Shown here in pieces: positions 58,001 to 64,000 of a DNA stretch of 64,000 nucleotides. The position numbers were made by a program, and so were the translations under genes. Position 1 is the stretch's first letter; every line of letters begins with the position of its first letter. Origin of the DNA: Bartonella grahamii subsp. shimonis (GTDB taxonomy: Bacteria; Pseudomonadota; Alphaproteobacteria; Rhizobiales; Rhizobiaceae); NCBI RefSeq assembly GCF_036327415.1, contig NZ_CP123961.1, positions 744,001-808,000 on the forward strand, in the 5' to 3' direction. The notes below the pieces were generated by a model, which saw only the letters and a list, made by a program, of their open reading frames with translations, had not been told where the DNA came from and did not search any database.

Positions 58001-60138
58001 TTGGTCATGGGGATACAAAACACAAAATCGGTAATGGTCTTATTGCTGGTCTAAAAGGCTATGATCTCTATAGCAAAGGCAAAGGTCTTTATAATGAGAT
58101 GAAAGGTGGAAACAAACAGTCTATTCGTGATATTGCTGATGTTTCTGCTAATGTGACCGTGGGCTTTAAGACAGAGAAGGAGGAGGCATCTGTTCAGACA
58201 TCTACTGCGGTAACAAATAGCATAGAAGGCAGACGCGCTGTTAACATGCATGCCCATGAAGGTAGCATCCATAGTATTGGCGCTGATATTATCGCTGGTA
58301 CCAATCCAGTCTATGCAAATGATGAGCAGAGCGGGAATATCACCTTGGATGCAAGACAACATATCACCTTTGAAAGTGCGCAAAACACGCAAAGCACTCA
58401 AAACAGCAGTGAAAACGCTTCAATGAATGTTGGGTATAGTTATGGTACCGGTGGTACAGGGTGGATGGGGAATGCTTCCTTTGGTAAAGGCAAGGGTTCC
58501 AGTGAGGAAGTGCATCACAAAAACAGCCATATTATAGGCACCGGAACGGTTCATACCAACAGTGGAGGAAACACCACATTGGCAGGCGCTGTGGTTTCTG
58601 GAAATCAGGTCAAAGTGGATGTGGGAGGAAGCTTGACCATAAAAAGCCAGAGTGATACGGGACAAAGTTCTAGCAAACAAAATTCTCTTTCCATTGGCTT
58701 TAATGGTGGAAAAAAGGATGATGCAGCCACAACCAATATATCCTTGAACAAGGATAAATCCTCTAGCGATTATCACAGTGTTGTGGAACAATCAGGCATT
58801 AAAGCGGGTGATGGCGGCTTTAAGATCAACGTTAAAGACAAAACAACTCTGGCCGGAGGTATTATTGAAAGCACCGCGCCGGCAGGAAAAAACAGCCTGA
58901 CCACAGGAAGCATTAGCACCAGTGACATCAACAACAGTGCGCATGCTAAAGCCAGCAGCCAAGGTTTAAGCCTTTCTGCGGGTGGTCCGATGTATCAAGG
59001 CAAATATGGTGTCGGGAAAAACATCGCTAAAAATGTCTTAGATCATTCAAAAGCTAAAGATTCAGAGGAAGGATACACAAAATCTGCCATTAGCGATGGC
59101 ACCATCGTCTTGACCGATGAAGCAGGGCAGAAGGTATTGACAGGGCAAGATGTCGAGCAAGCCATAGCCTCTCTTAATCGTGATACCGCCACCGCCCATC
59201 AGGGTGTACAACCGCTCGATGTAGGCAAGCTGGAGCAAATCGTCCATGAAAACCGTGAAATGGCAACCCAACTCTTAGAAGAAGGGTTTAAATACAGCGA
59301 TGAATCCTATAAAACCATGTTTATCAAAGAGCACCCCATCGCTGTGGTCGACCGTGATGAAAAGGGTAATATACTCTATGAAATAGATGCAAATGGACAG
59401 TATATCACAGACGCTCGTGGACAAAAAATACCTCACGCACATTATTTAACGGATGAGGAAAAGCAGCATTTGCAAGCCGGCTCTGATGGCAAGGTGCATG
59501 TGTCCTTTAATGGTATCTTTACTCCACCAGAGGAAGCCGCTGTTTATGCGGTTCAACATGCGAAGGATAAAAATGAACCGCTTTATTTTGTTGTGTTCCC
59601 CAAAGCCGATTCTGCTATCTCAGAACTATTGGTTGCGGGTTATCAGAAGTTTATGGAAAATAACTTTTGGGGTTTGACCAATTCCACACAAGAAGCAAAA
59701 GATTTGGTGTATAGCCATGGTATTACAGGGTTAGAACTTTACGGCCATAGCCGTGGGACGATGACATTGGGGAATATGCTGAATTCTTTCAAACAAGAAG
59801 GTGTTCACGGTATAGCCAACGAAAACACGAATATCAATTTCTATGGACCCGCCTTTAATGTTTTAGTTGCATCCGGTCTGTTAGGTTATGTGAGTGATGG
59901 CAAACAAACCACGATAGGCTTTGATGGTCATAGATATGACTTTGTAAGCAGAGTTATTGGTGGCAATGATTATACCTATGAGACACTCCCTGCTGGTAGT
60001 AACATGTTTAAAGAAACATGGAATATGTTTTCAAATCCTTACAATCCCCATACCTGTCTTGGAGATGCGGGTCCAAAATGTCGAGATATATATGGACTTT
60101 CCCATCGAGTACAATTCCCTTTAAGGAGTAAAAAATGA
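52069..60138 (+). CDS. fhaB: Filamentous haemagglutinin / CdiA-like TpsA with lipase-like C-terminal tip
   Basis: 2689 residues. An extended signal peptide ends near SVLQAQITVD. The TPS domain (to about residue 270) has ADVIIANPNGISCDGCGF. Long haemagglutinin-type beta-helix repeats follow to about residue 2050 (SGGNMELSSRQTF, STTLLSGKDLNILGSDVQA), then a C-terminal part of ~630 residues repeated downstream. The tip at about 2400-2689 contains LELYGHSRGTMTLGNML: G2559-H-S2561-R-G fits the nucleophile elbow of alpha/beta hydrolases, so a secreted lipase or esterase effector is likely. Partner acid and base cannot be placed with certainty. It has GGGGAG before the ATG. The stop overlaps the ATG of a lipoprotein gene, suggesting toxin-immunity coupling in the periplasm. 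Confidence 0.9.
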   Translation: MKYEKRANRAILLGVLVSSTMLKKVLVSGLGVSFLLTPSVLQAQITVDPNANAAHRPDIVAAPNGVPSIDIVTPNGKGLSHNKYYDFNIGSPGVIWNNHAQEVGQSQLGGIMPGNPHLRYSGSAKVILNEVTSSKRSALHGPGEVFGRPADVIIANPNGISCDGCGFINTPHATLTTGVPEIDASGFLKGFEVRGGDIIFGARGANFFSGQGAVDIVDIVSRTVHFEGPVAGKEIGVTAGTGHFDYASRQMKELTDITGKPEYAIDGSALGALQADRIKLVATEKGVGVRMRHDMAANAGQLRLSADGKISLKNVFGHKGVVLKSKSQSVLAKHITSKKHIDIAAHKDVTLETVGADGHLKIEAQDGLLSIAGKATSGGNMELSSRQTFKVAGLGAGADMALEAGGDLKLEGIVLAQGNLKAHAGGDIRADLLAGGVDMAATGATGVVVLGTQGDVELQSSQGVIVAENIYGAGDITLVSHDGLSVAQTILSHQNIAIHAQPETNAPVHFGQLLAYGKANIEGGAVDFSSLMTGDEAVLKGDSLDAGTLMTGLDFVHSQVSPSNPSGDLVFYDKGSLSITAQTGIKVGHIISGGNIDLFAGNDIYYDQVIGYGTATLTSVSGGISVENVLSAKGDVRLTAPTLDLSNNRSHIYTPQTLYLIADHIDVSGSELTYGGLDFHSTNALDIHHARLQAVTDQGGTGDILFVAPGVMVDQATSVLAARDFVIKTGELGNSGQLASGQDLVFSVTGNVTNSKTGLIYVKGNGALQVDGALLNDFGAIMTEGDLSFTNAAGSGKSLSLVNKAGFIQAGGNLNIQTNTLKNEADSTPVITEKTEYSDISFEKPKGSDQLSDGMLYHDAKVGLWGKGHEHQSHTGPFNGHLYIYLDNPLWNSKEETYGTAISSDGTVYKAFTWKYIDKRNSVEQYRWNGSWWGGWFGNSNWSHMTEKTVTQAFSHKPTVQGMIQSHGNLIINADTIDNHYSIIEAGGNADIRANVLTNLGATAYKKTYIYCNTNTNAYCYGYKADGSRDVSLDIANGKDRQIGSEALESVPGLVQAGGTLNLVVDQLHNTAAEGSITGDAHFEAKAVGGNPLEALSGLTGAGALFTPKVDLNNAGELSEGLPLPKPQSGGIGGTLPKQNFIYETRAEFLDVGKFYGSAYYLNRIGYNPDREIFFLGDAYFEKQLIEKQMRDLVGQGLGKGSFIPGSDAIEQVKTLLDGGAEYAKAHNLPFGEALSEEQLASLEAPMVIYVRQQVKGMDVYAPVLYIPEKDRASFVSAGALIMGDDVNITSQNTSNSTITNSGRIAANHQLHVHGGDIFSQGGHFAAGNDAILVAEKNIRLDAGRTTVDGVETVLNTEALSAGGNASVIAKQDITASGVAITTGGDLAMATEQGNLTIGSAETHYHDEQGDATMHHKSEVNSGGSTTLLSGKDLNILGSDVQAHDNLLLKAEGNVSIDATRNSANGHHGDQTSHVAVHNGSHLSSGKETTVLSGKDIHMAASDIDAKGNVALGAQGEITIGVREDEMEYHLRTKNTKVDMQASHAVGSSIQSGGDTTVIAGQDGKPHDLSITGSSIAAEGKVGLKASNDILINNAEDSLHYEMSYHKDGGVFSSSKSEHNKVDATEVSGSLISGGKGVAIVSGNNTEVVASTLIAGKAEETSGEKAPGDQKQADITIHSGGKIVIKGAQEHLDQQAQSSSSGFLHEESSDSSQSHTTTVSSVLGATGNIITQSDKETTITASHMFANEDIHVTGENVTIDGMTDHHSSHSEEHETGFGVGSGKGFVSIYGSEGKTENEESFEHQGSSLNGKNITITATKKDVNVVGSDFNAEENINVSAARDVNVSVGHNRHSASSKEERTGFGFQFEKNPSGASVGVGIASAKDTGDQWENTNTPSHFKAGKDVQINGGNDVNLQATIVSADRDVNIDAGNNITLSESYDTSNAKEKHEKSFAGVTGSVNVGILGTVKDVKDAAKRFGHGDTKHKIGNGLIAGLKGYDLYSKGKGLYNEMKGGNKQSIRDIADVSANVTVGFKTEKEEASVQTSTAVTNSIEGRRAVNMHAHEGSIHSIGADIIAGTNPVYANDEQSGNITLDARQHITFESAQNTQSTQNSSENASMNVGYSYGTGGTGWMGNASFGKGKGSSEEVHHKNSHIIGTGTVHTNSGGNTTLAGAVVSGNQVKVDVGGSLTIKSQSDTGQSSSKQNSLSIGFNGGKKDDAATTNISLNKDKSSSDYHSVVEQSGIKAGDGGFKINVKDKTTLAGGIIESTAPAGKNSLTTGSISTSDINNSAHAKASSQGLSLSAGGPMYQGKYGVGKNIAKNVLDHSKAKDSEEGYTKSAISDGTIVLTDEAGQKVLTGQDVEQAIASLNRDTATAHQGVQPLDVGKLEQIVHENREMATQLLEEGFKYSDESYKTMFIKEHPIAVVDRDEKGNILYEIDANGQYITDARGQKIPHAHYLTDEEKQHLQAGSDGKVHVSFNGIFTPPEEAAVYAVQHAKDKNEPLYFVVFPKADSAISELLVAGYQKFMENNFWGLTNSTQEAKDLVYSHGITGLELYGHSRGTMTLGNMLNSFKQEGVHGIANENTNINFYGPAFNVLVASGLLGYVSDGKQTTIGFDGHRYDFVSRVIGGNDYTYETLPAGSNMFKETWNMFSNPYNPHTCLGDAGPKCRDIYGLSHRVQFPLRSKK

Positions 60139-60539
60139 AACAAATCTTTAAATTATTGAGTTGTATAGCTTTATTAGTTATAATGGGATGCCAGTTTAAT
60201 AAACCTCCTGCAGGATACTTCACTGTGTGGGAAAAATCAGGAGCAGATCGGTTTGAGGTAAAAAAAGCACTTTTAGAATGTGGAATGCCAACCCCTTATG
60301 ATGTTGATCCAGAAAACAGAAATTTAAGCAATAATGCATGGGCAACCATAGAAGCTTGTATGATTCAAGCTGGTTTCCATGATAAATATGATAGGGGGGG
60401 GGGATGGTGTGGAAATCATAAAGCCGAAAACTTGCCTATTTGTCGTCCAGGTGCTGTGATTCCGAGGCGCAGTGTCAAGAAGCGCTTGAACAGCCCTTTT
60501 TGTAAAAAGCATCCAGAACAATATGAATGCTATCCTTAA
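60135..60539 (+). CDS. Putative immunity lipoprotein 1
   Basis: 134 residues. The lipoprotein signal MKQIFKLLSCIALLVIMGC has the lipidated Cys at about 19. The mature part is small, has six further cysteines and includes ALLECGMPTPYD, NHKAENLPICRPGAVIP and a conserved end KRLNSPFCKK. The ATG overlaps the fhaB stop by 4 bases. A periplasmic lipoprotein is where immunity to a periplasm-acting lipase would be needed, as with lipase-immunity lipoproteins of type VI systems; that link is inference. The gene contains a G10 run at 60394-60403. Confidence 0.75.
   Translation: MKQIFKLLSCIALLVIMGCQFNKPPAGYFTVWEKSGADRFEVKKALLECGMPTPYDVDPENRNLSNNAWATIEACMIQAGFHDKYDRGGGWCGNHKAENLPICRPGAVIPRRSVKKRLNSPFCKKHPEQYECYP
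60394..60403 (+). repeat. G10 homopolymer in immunity gene 1
   Basis: Ten consecutive G encode R-G-G-G within codons ~87-90. Slippage by one base would truncate or alter the C-terminal third, so it is a candidate phase-variation tract. Confidence 0.85.
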
Positions 60540-60558
60540 GTCTTGCTTGTAATGACCG

Positions 60559-60600
60559 ACAATCCGCCATCCTTGCCTTCGCTTGGAATGGCGGGATTGT
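60559..60600 (+). terminator. Hairpin terminator after immunity gene 1
   Basis: Arms acaatccgccatcc and ggaatggcgggattgt pair with one bulge over about 14 bp, followed by tctcttt. It lies 20 bases after the lipoprotein stop and before the orphan cassette, so transcription from fhaB probably ends here. The structure is conserved in the next unit. Confidence 0.65.
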
Positions 60601-60632
60601 TCTCTTTGTATCACTATTGAACGCCAGAAGAC

Positions 60633-62528
60633 ATGCATGCCCACAAAGGCAGCATCCATGGTGTTGGAGCCGATATTATTGCCAGCACAAATCCTTTGAT
60701 CAACGATGAACAGAGCGGGAATATCACTTTGGAAGCAGGTAAAGATATCACCTTTGAAAGTGCGCAAAACACACAAACAATGCAAAATCATTCGCAAAGC
60801 GCTTCAATGAATGTTGGGTATAGTTATGGTACCGGTGGTACAGGGTGGATGGGGAATGCTTCCTTTGGTAAAGGCAAGGGTTCCAGTGAGGAAGTGCATT
60901 ACAAAAACAGCCATATTATAGGCACCGGAACGGTTCATACCAACAGTGGAGGAAACACCACATTGGCAGGCGCCGTAATTTCTGGAAATCAAGTCAAAGT
61001 GGATGTGGGAGGAAGCTTGACCATAAAAAGCCAGAGTGATACGGGACAAAGTTCTAGCAAACAAAATTCTCTTTCCATTGGCTTTAATGGTGGAAAAAAG
61101 GATGATGCAGCCACAACCAATATTTCCTTGAACAAGGATAAATCCTCTAGCGATTATCACAGTGTTGTGGAACAATCAGGCATTAAAGCGGGTGATGGCG
61201 GCTTTAAGATCAACGTTAAAGACAAAACAACCCTGGCCGGAGGTATTATTGAAAGCACCGCGCCGGCAGGAAAAAACAGCCTGACCACAGGAAGCATTAG
61301 CACCAGTGACATCAACAACAGTGCGCATGCTAAAGCCAGCAGCCAAGGTTTAAGCCTTTCTGCGGGTGGTCCGATGTATCAAGGCAAATATGGTGTCGGG
61401 AAAAACATCGCTAAAAATGTCTTAGATCATTCAAAAGCTAAAGATTCAGAGGAAGGATACACAAAATCTGCCATTAGCGATGGCACCATCGTCTTGACCG
61501 ATGAAGCAGGGCAGAAGGTATTGACAGGGCAAGATGTCGAGCAAGCCATAGCCTCTCTTAATCGTGATACCGCCACCGCCCATCAGGGTGTACAACCGCT
61601 TGATGTAGGCAAGCTGGAGCAAATCGTCCATGAAAACCGTGAAATGGTAACCCAACTCTTAGAAGAAGGGTTTAAATACAGCGATGAATCCTATAAAACC
61701 ATGTTTATCAAAGAGCACCCCATCGCTGTGGTCGACCGTGATGAAAAGGGTAATATACTCTATGAAATAGATGCAAATGGAGAGCCTATAGAAGACGCTC
61801 GTGGACAACCTATCCCTAAGTTTCATTATTTAACGGATGAGGAAAAGCAGCATTTGCAAGCCGGCTCTGATGGCAAGGTGCATGTGTCCTTTAATGGCAT
61901 TTTTACACCCCCCTATGAGGCGGCTGTTTATGCTGAGCAACATGCGAAGGATAAAAATGAACCGCTTTATTTTGTTGTGTTCCCCAAAGCCGATTCTGCT
62001 ATCTCAGAACTACTGGTCGCGGGTTATCAGAAGTTTATGGAAAATAACTTTTGGGGTTTGACCAATTCCACACAAGAAGCAAAAGATTTGGTGTATAGCC
62101 ATGGTATTACAGGGTTAGAACTTTACGGCCATAGCCGTGGGACGATGACATTGGGGAATATGCTGAATTCTTTCAAACAAGAAGGTGTGCACGGTATAGC
62201 CGACAACACGAATATCAATTTCTATGGACCCGCCTTTAATGTTTTAGTTGCATCCGGTCTGTTAGGTTATGTGAGTGATGGCAAACAAACCACGATAGGC
62301 TTTGATGGGCATAGATATGACTTTGTAAGCAGAGTTATTGGTGGCAATGATTATACCTACGAGACACTCCCTGCTGGCAGTAACTGGTGGAAAGAAACAT
62401 GGAAAATGTTCTCAGATCCCATAAATCCTCATACCTGTCTTGGAGATGTGGGTTATAAATGCCAAAAGTTTTATGGCACATCTCATCGTGAACAATTTCC
62501 TTTAAGTAAATCACGGAGTAAAAAATGA
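60633..62528 (+). CDS. Orphan fhaB C-terminal cassette 2 with variant lipase-like tip
   Basis: 631 residues, homologous to residues ~2060-2689 of FhaB. It has no signal peptide or TPS domain and only a weak ribosome site (AGAAG two bases from the ATG), so it is probably silent until recombined into fhaB. The GHSRG elbow is intact (S501). Differences from FhaB cluster at EPIEDARGQPIPKFH (versus QYITDARGQKIPHAH), FTPPYEAAVYAEQ and the last 45 residues (GSNWWKETWKMFSDPINPHT). It overlaps the next lipoprotein gene by ATGA. Confidence 0.88.
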   Translation: MHAHKGSIHGVGADIIASTNPLINDEQSGNITLEAGKDITFESAQNTQTMQNHSQSASMNVGYSYGTGGTGWMGNASFGKGKGSSEEVHYKNSHIIGTGTVHTNSGGNTTLAGAVISGNQVKVDVGGSLTIKSQSDTGQSSSKQNSLSIGFNGGKKDDAATTNISLNKDKSSSDYHSVVEQSGIKAGDGGFKINVKDKTTLAGGIIESTAPAGKNSLTTGSISTSDINNSAHAKASSQGLSLSAGGPMYQGKYGVGKNIAKNVLDHSKAKDSEEGYTKSAISDGTIVLTDEAGQKVLTGQDVEQAIASLNRDTATAHQGVQPLDVGKLEQIVHENREMVTQLLEEGFKYSDESYKTMFIKEHPIAVVDRDEKGNILYEIDANGEPIEDARGQPIPKFHYLTDEEKQHLQAGSDGKVHVSFNGIFTPPYEAAVYAEQHAKDKNEPLYFVVFPKADSAISELLVAGYQKFMENNFWGLTNSTQEAKDLVYSHGITGLELYGHSRGTMTLGNMLNSFKQEGVHGIADNTNINFYGPAFNVLVASGLLGYVSDGKQTTIGFDGHRYDFVSRVIGGNDYTYETLPAGSNWWKETWKMFSDPINPHTCLGDVGYKCQKFYGTSHREQFPLSKSRSKK

Positions 62529-62929
62529 AACAAACTCTAAAATTATTAAGCACTGTAACTTTGTTAATTATAACTGGATGTAATATCGATAAACCTCCTC
62601 CAGGAGAGATGGCTACGTGGGAGAAAAATGGTGTTACTGATTTTACTGAGATAGGAAAAGCCTTGTTAGAATGTGGCATGCCAACCCCTTATGATAAGGA
62701 TCCAGAAAGCAGAAAGCTTAGCTACAATGCAATAGCAACCATAGAAGCTTGTATGCTCCAATCAGGTTTCCGTGATAAAGTGGGGGGGGGGACTTGGTGT
62801 GTAAATCATAAAGCCGAAAACCTTCCCATTTGTCGTCCAGGTGCTGTCATCCCACAGCGTAGTGTCACGAAGCGCTTGAACAGCCCGTTTTGTAAAAAGT
62901 ATAAAAATAGTCGCAAATGCCAGCCTTAA
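62525..62929 (+). CDS. Putative immunity lipoprotein 2
   Basis: 134 residues with lipobox IITGC. Clearly related to immunity lipoprotein 1 but more diverged than the surrounding repeat DNA, e.g. FTEIGKALLECGMPTPYDKD versus FEVKKALLECGMPTPYDVD; Cys positions and the KRLNSPFCKK end are kept. It also has a G10 run (62782-62791). Divergence in step with the tip supports specificity pairing. Confidence 0.75.
   Translation: MKQTLKLLSTVTLLIITGCNIDKPPPGEMATWEKNGVTDFTEIGKALLECGMPTPYDKDPESRKLSYNAIATIEACMLQSGFRDKVGGGTWCVNHKAENLPICRPGAVIPQRSVTKRLNSPFCKKYKNSRKCQP
62782..62791 (+). repeat. G10 homopolymer in immunity gene 2
   Basis: Ten consecutive G encode V-G-G-G; same gene position as in immunity gene 1 although the flanking codons differ. 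Confidence 0.85.
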
Positions 62930-62951
62930 GTCTTGCTGTTTGTGATGATCA

Positions 62952-62993
62952 ACAATCCGCCATCCTTGCCTTCGCTTGGAATGGCGCGATTGT
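62952..62993 (+). terminator. Hairpin terminator after immunity gene 2
   Basis: Second copy of the structure at 60559, with one changed base in the right arm (gcgcg for gcggg). It is followed by tctcttt. Confidence 0.65.
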
Positions 62994-63025
62994 TCTCTTT
63001 GTATCACTATTGAACGCCAGAAGAC

Positions 63026-64000
63026 ATGCATGCCCACAAAGGCAGCATTCATGGTGTTGGAACTGATATTATTGCCAGCACAAATCCTTTGATCAACGAT
63101 GAACAGAGCGGGAATATCACCTTGGATGCAAGACAACATATCACCTTTGAAAGTGCGCAAAACACGCAAAGCACTCAAAACAGCAGTGAAAACGCTTCAA
63201 TGAATGTTGGGTATAGTTATGGTACCGGTGGTACAGGGTGGATGGGGAATGCTTCCTTTGGTAAAGGCAAGGGTTCCAGTGAGGAAGTGCATCACAAAAA
63301 CAGCCATATTATAGGCACCGGAACGGTTCATACCAACAGTGGAGGAAACACCACATTGGCAGGCGCTGTGGTTTCTGGAAATCAGGTCAAAGTGGATGTG
63401 GGAGGAAGCTTGACCATAAAAAGCCAGAGTGATACGGGACAAAGTTCTAGCAAACAAAATTCTCTTTCCATTGGCTTTAATGGTGGAAAAAAGGATGATG
63501 CAGCCACAACCAATATTTCCTTGAACAAGGATAAATCCTCTAGCGATTATCACAGTGTTGTGGAACAATCAGGCATTAAAGCGGGTGATGGCGGCTTTAA
63601 GATCAACGTTAAAGACAAAACAACCCTGGCCGGAGGTATTATTGAAAGTACCGCGCCGGCAGGAAAAAACAGCCTGACCACAGGAAGCATTAGCACCAGT
63701 GACATCAACAACAGTGCGCATGCTAAAGCCAGCAGCCAAGGTTTAAGCCTTTCTGCGGGTGGTCCGATGTATCAAGGCAAATATGGTGTCGGGAAAAACA
63801 TCGCTAAAAATGTCTTAGATCATTCAAAAGCTAAAGATTCAGAGGAAGGATACACAAAATCTGCCATTAGCGATGGCACCATCGTCTTGACCGATGAAGC
63901 AGGGCAGAAGGTATTGACAGGGCAAGATGTCGAGCAAGCCATAGCCTCTCTTAATCGTGATACCGCCACCGCCCATCAGGGTGTACAACCGCTTGATGTA
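63026..64000 (+). CDS. Orphan fhaB C-terminal cassette 3 (partial, runs off the window)
   Basis: The frame from ATG 63026 is open to the window edge (325 codons) and matches cassette 2 and FhaB nearly throughout. In its first ~60 codons it follows FhaB (LDARQHITFESAQNTQSTQN) rather than cassette 2 (LEAGKDITFESAQNTQTMQN), showing mosaic exchange. The toxin tip lies outside the window. Confidence 0.85.
   Translation, partial: MHAHKGSIHGVGTDIIASTNPLINDEQSGNITLDARQHITFESAQNTQSTQNSSENASMNVGYSYGTGGTGWMGNASFGKGKGSSEEVHHKNSHIIGTGTVHTNSGGNTTLAGAVVSGNQVKVDVGGSLTIKSQSDTGQSSSKQNSLSIGFNGGKKDDAATTNISLNKDKSSSDYHSVVEQSGIKAGDGGFKINVKDKTTLAGGIIESTAPAGKNSLTTGSISTSDINNSAHAKASSQGLSLSAGGPMYQGKYGVGKNIAKNVLDHSKAKDSEEGYTKSAISDGTIVLTDEAGQKVLTGQDVEQAIASLNRDTATAHQGVQPLDV

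Larger units (their letters stand above)
58246..64000 (+). repeat. Tandem array of fhaB C-terminal cassettes
   Basis: The last ~1.9 kb of fhaB from the codons for MHAHEGSIHS (58246) is repeated almost unchanged from 60633 and again from 63026. Unit length is 2393 bases including the lipoprotein gene and an intergenic hairpin. The third unit runs off the window. Differences are concentrated in the toxin tip and the lipoprotein gene, while the ~1 kb upstream of the tip is nearly identical, which favours recombination between units. Confidence 0.95.

Noticed and set aside
60324..63178. Minus-strand frames crossing the lipoprotein genes and cassette starts, repeated in each unit
   Set aside because: Repeated only because the DNA is repeated; they cross the terminator hairpins and have no protein-like features.
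1..64000. CRISPR arrays, rRNA genes or complete insertion sequences
   Set aside because: I saw no regularly spaced short repeats with unique spacers, no rRNA-like sequence and no transposase gene with terminal repeats.

Overview
The window looks like chromosomal DNA of a Bartonella species (Alphaproteobacteria, Hyphomicrobiales). Three things point there: very AT-rich intergenic DNA with many decayed genes; a Hyphomicrobiales gene order (pmbA, IMPase-family phosphatase, DUF4170, waaA, lpxK, DUF2093, mutL, long-form dcd); and typical Bartonella accessory DNA (remnant prophage with AntA antirepressors, BrnT/BrnA, and a FhaB/FhaC two-partner secretion locus). The genus is inferred from gene content and protein sequence; I cannot name the species.

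0-19 kb is mostly core: a lipoprotein, tadA, rluB, rsmD, an SRPBCC protein, pmbA, a phosphatase, DUF4170, waaA and lpxK (LPS core and lipid A synthesis), DUF2093, mutL, dcd and lldD. Long gene-poor gaps separate these genes. The gaps hold copies of a degenerate dispersed repeat and, at 9.6-9.9 kb, a fossil of the 3' end of the restriction gene that lies intact at 44.6-49.5 kb.

19-26.7 kb is a graveyard plus a cryptic prophage: a transketolase pseudogene, a Dam methylase pseudogene, a tyrosine integrase, a frameshifted AntA antirepressor behind a well-kept promoter/operator, a hexapeptide-repeat protein, an ERF annealing protein, a frameshifted YqaJ nuclease, a DUF488 protein and an excisionase remnant. 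It ends next to tRNA-Thr(CGT). 27-34 kb carries a slyX pseudogene, an amino-acid permease, the biotin importer bioMNY with a second bioY, a decayed brnTA locus and a second decayed AntA locus.

36-64 kb is the most interesting part: a polymorphic-toxin / contact-dependent-inhibition island. It starts with an N-terminally truncated FhaB/CdiA C-terminal module (DUF637-like region, LHH nuclease tip). This is followed by five SUKH (SMI1/KNR4) immunity paralogues and fragments of more, a small PD-(D/E)xK-like toxin tip, an 857-residue protein made of four copies of one module (a candidate poly-immunity protein), and a dead LHH tip. A 1659-residue single-chain restriction-modification enzyme (LlaGI/type ISP-like) follows on the other strand.

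Next come fhaC, a 2689-residue fhaB, and a tandem array of about 2.39-kb cassettes. Each cassette repeats the last ~630 codons of fhaB. The C-terminal tip in the two complete copies has a GHSRG nucleophile elbow, suggesting a lipase/esterase effector, and each is followed by a small lipoprotein gene that overlaps it by 4 bp. The two lipoprotein (putative immunity) genes each carry a run of ten G inside the coding sequence, an obvious slippage site in such AT-rich DNA. The array runs off the right edge of the window.
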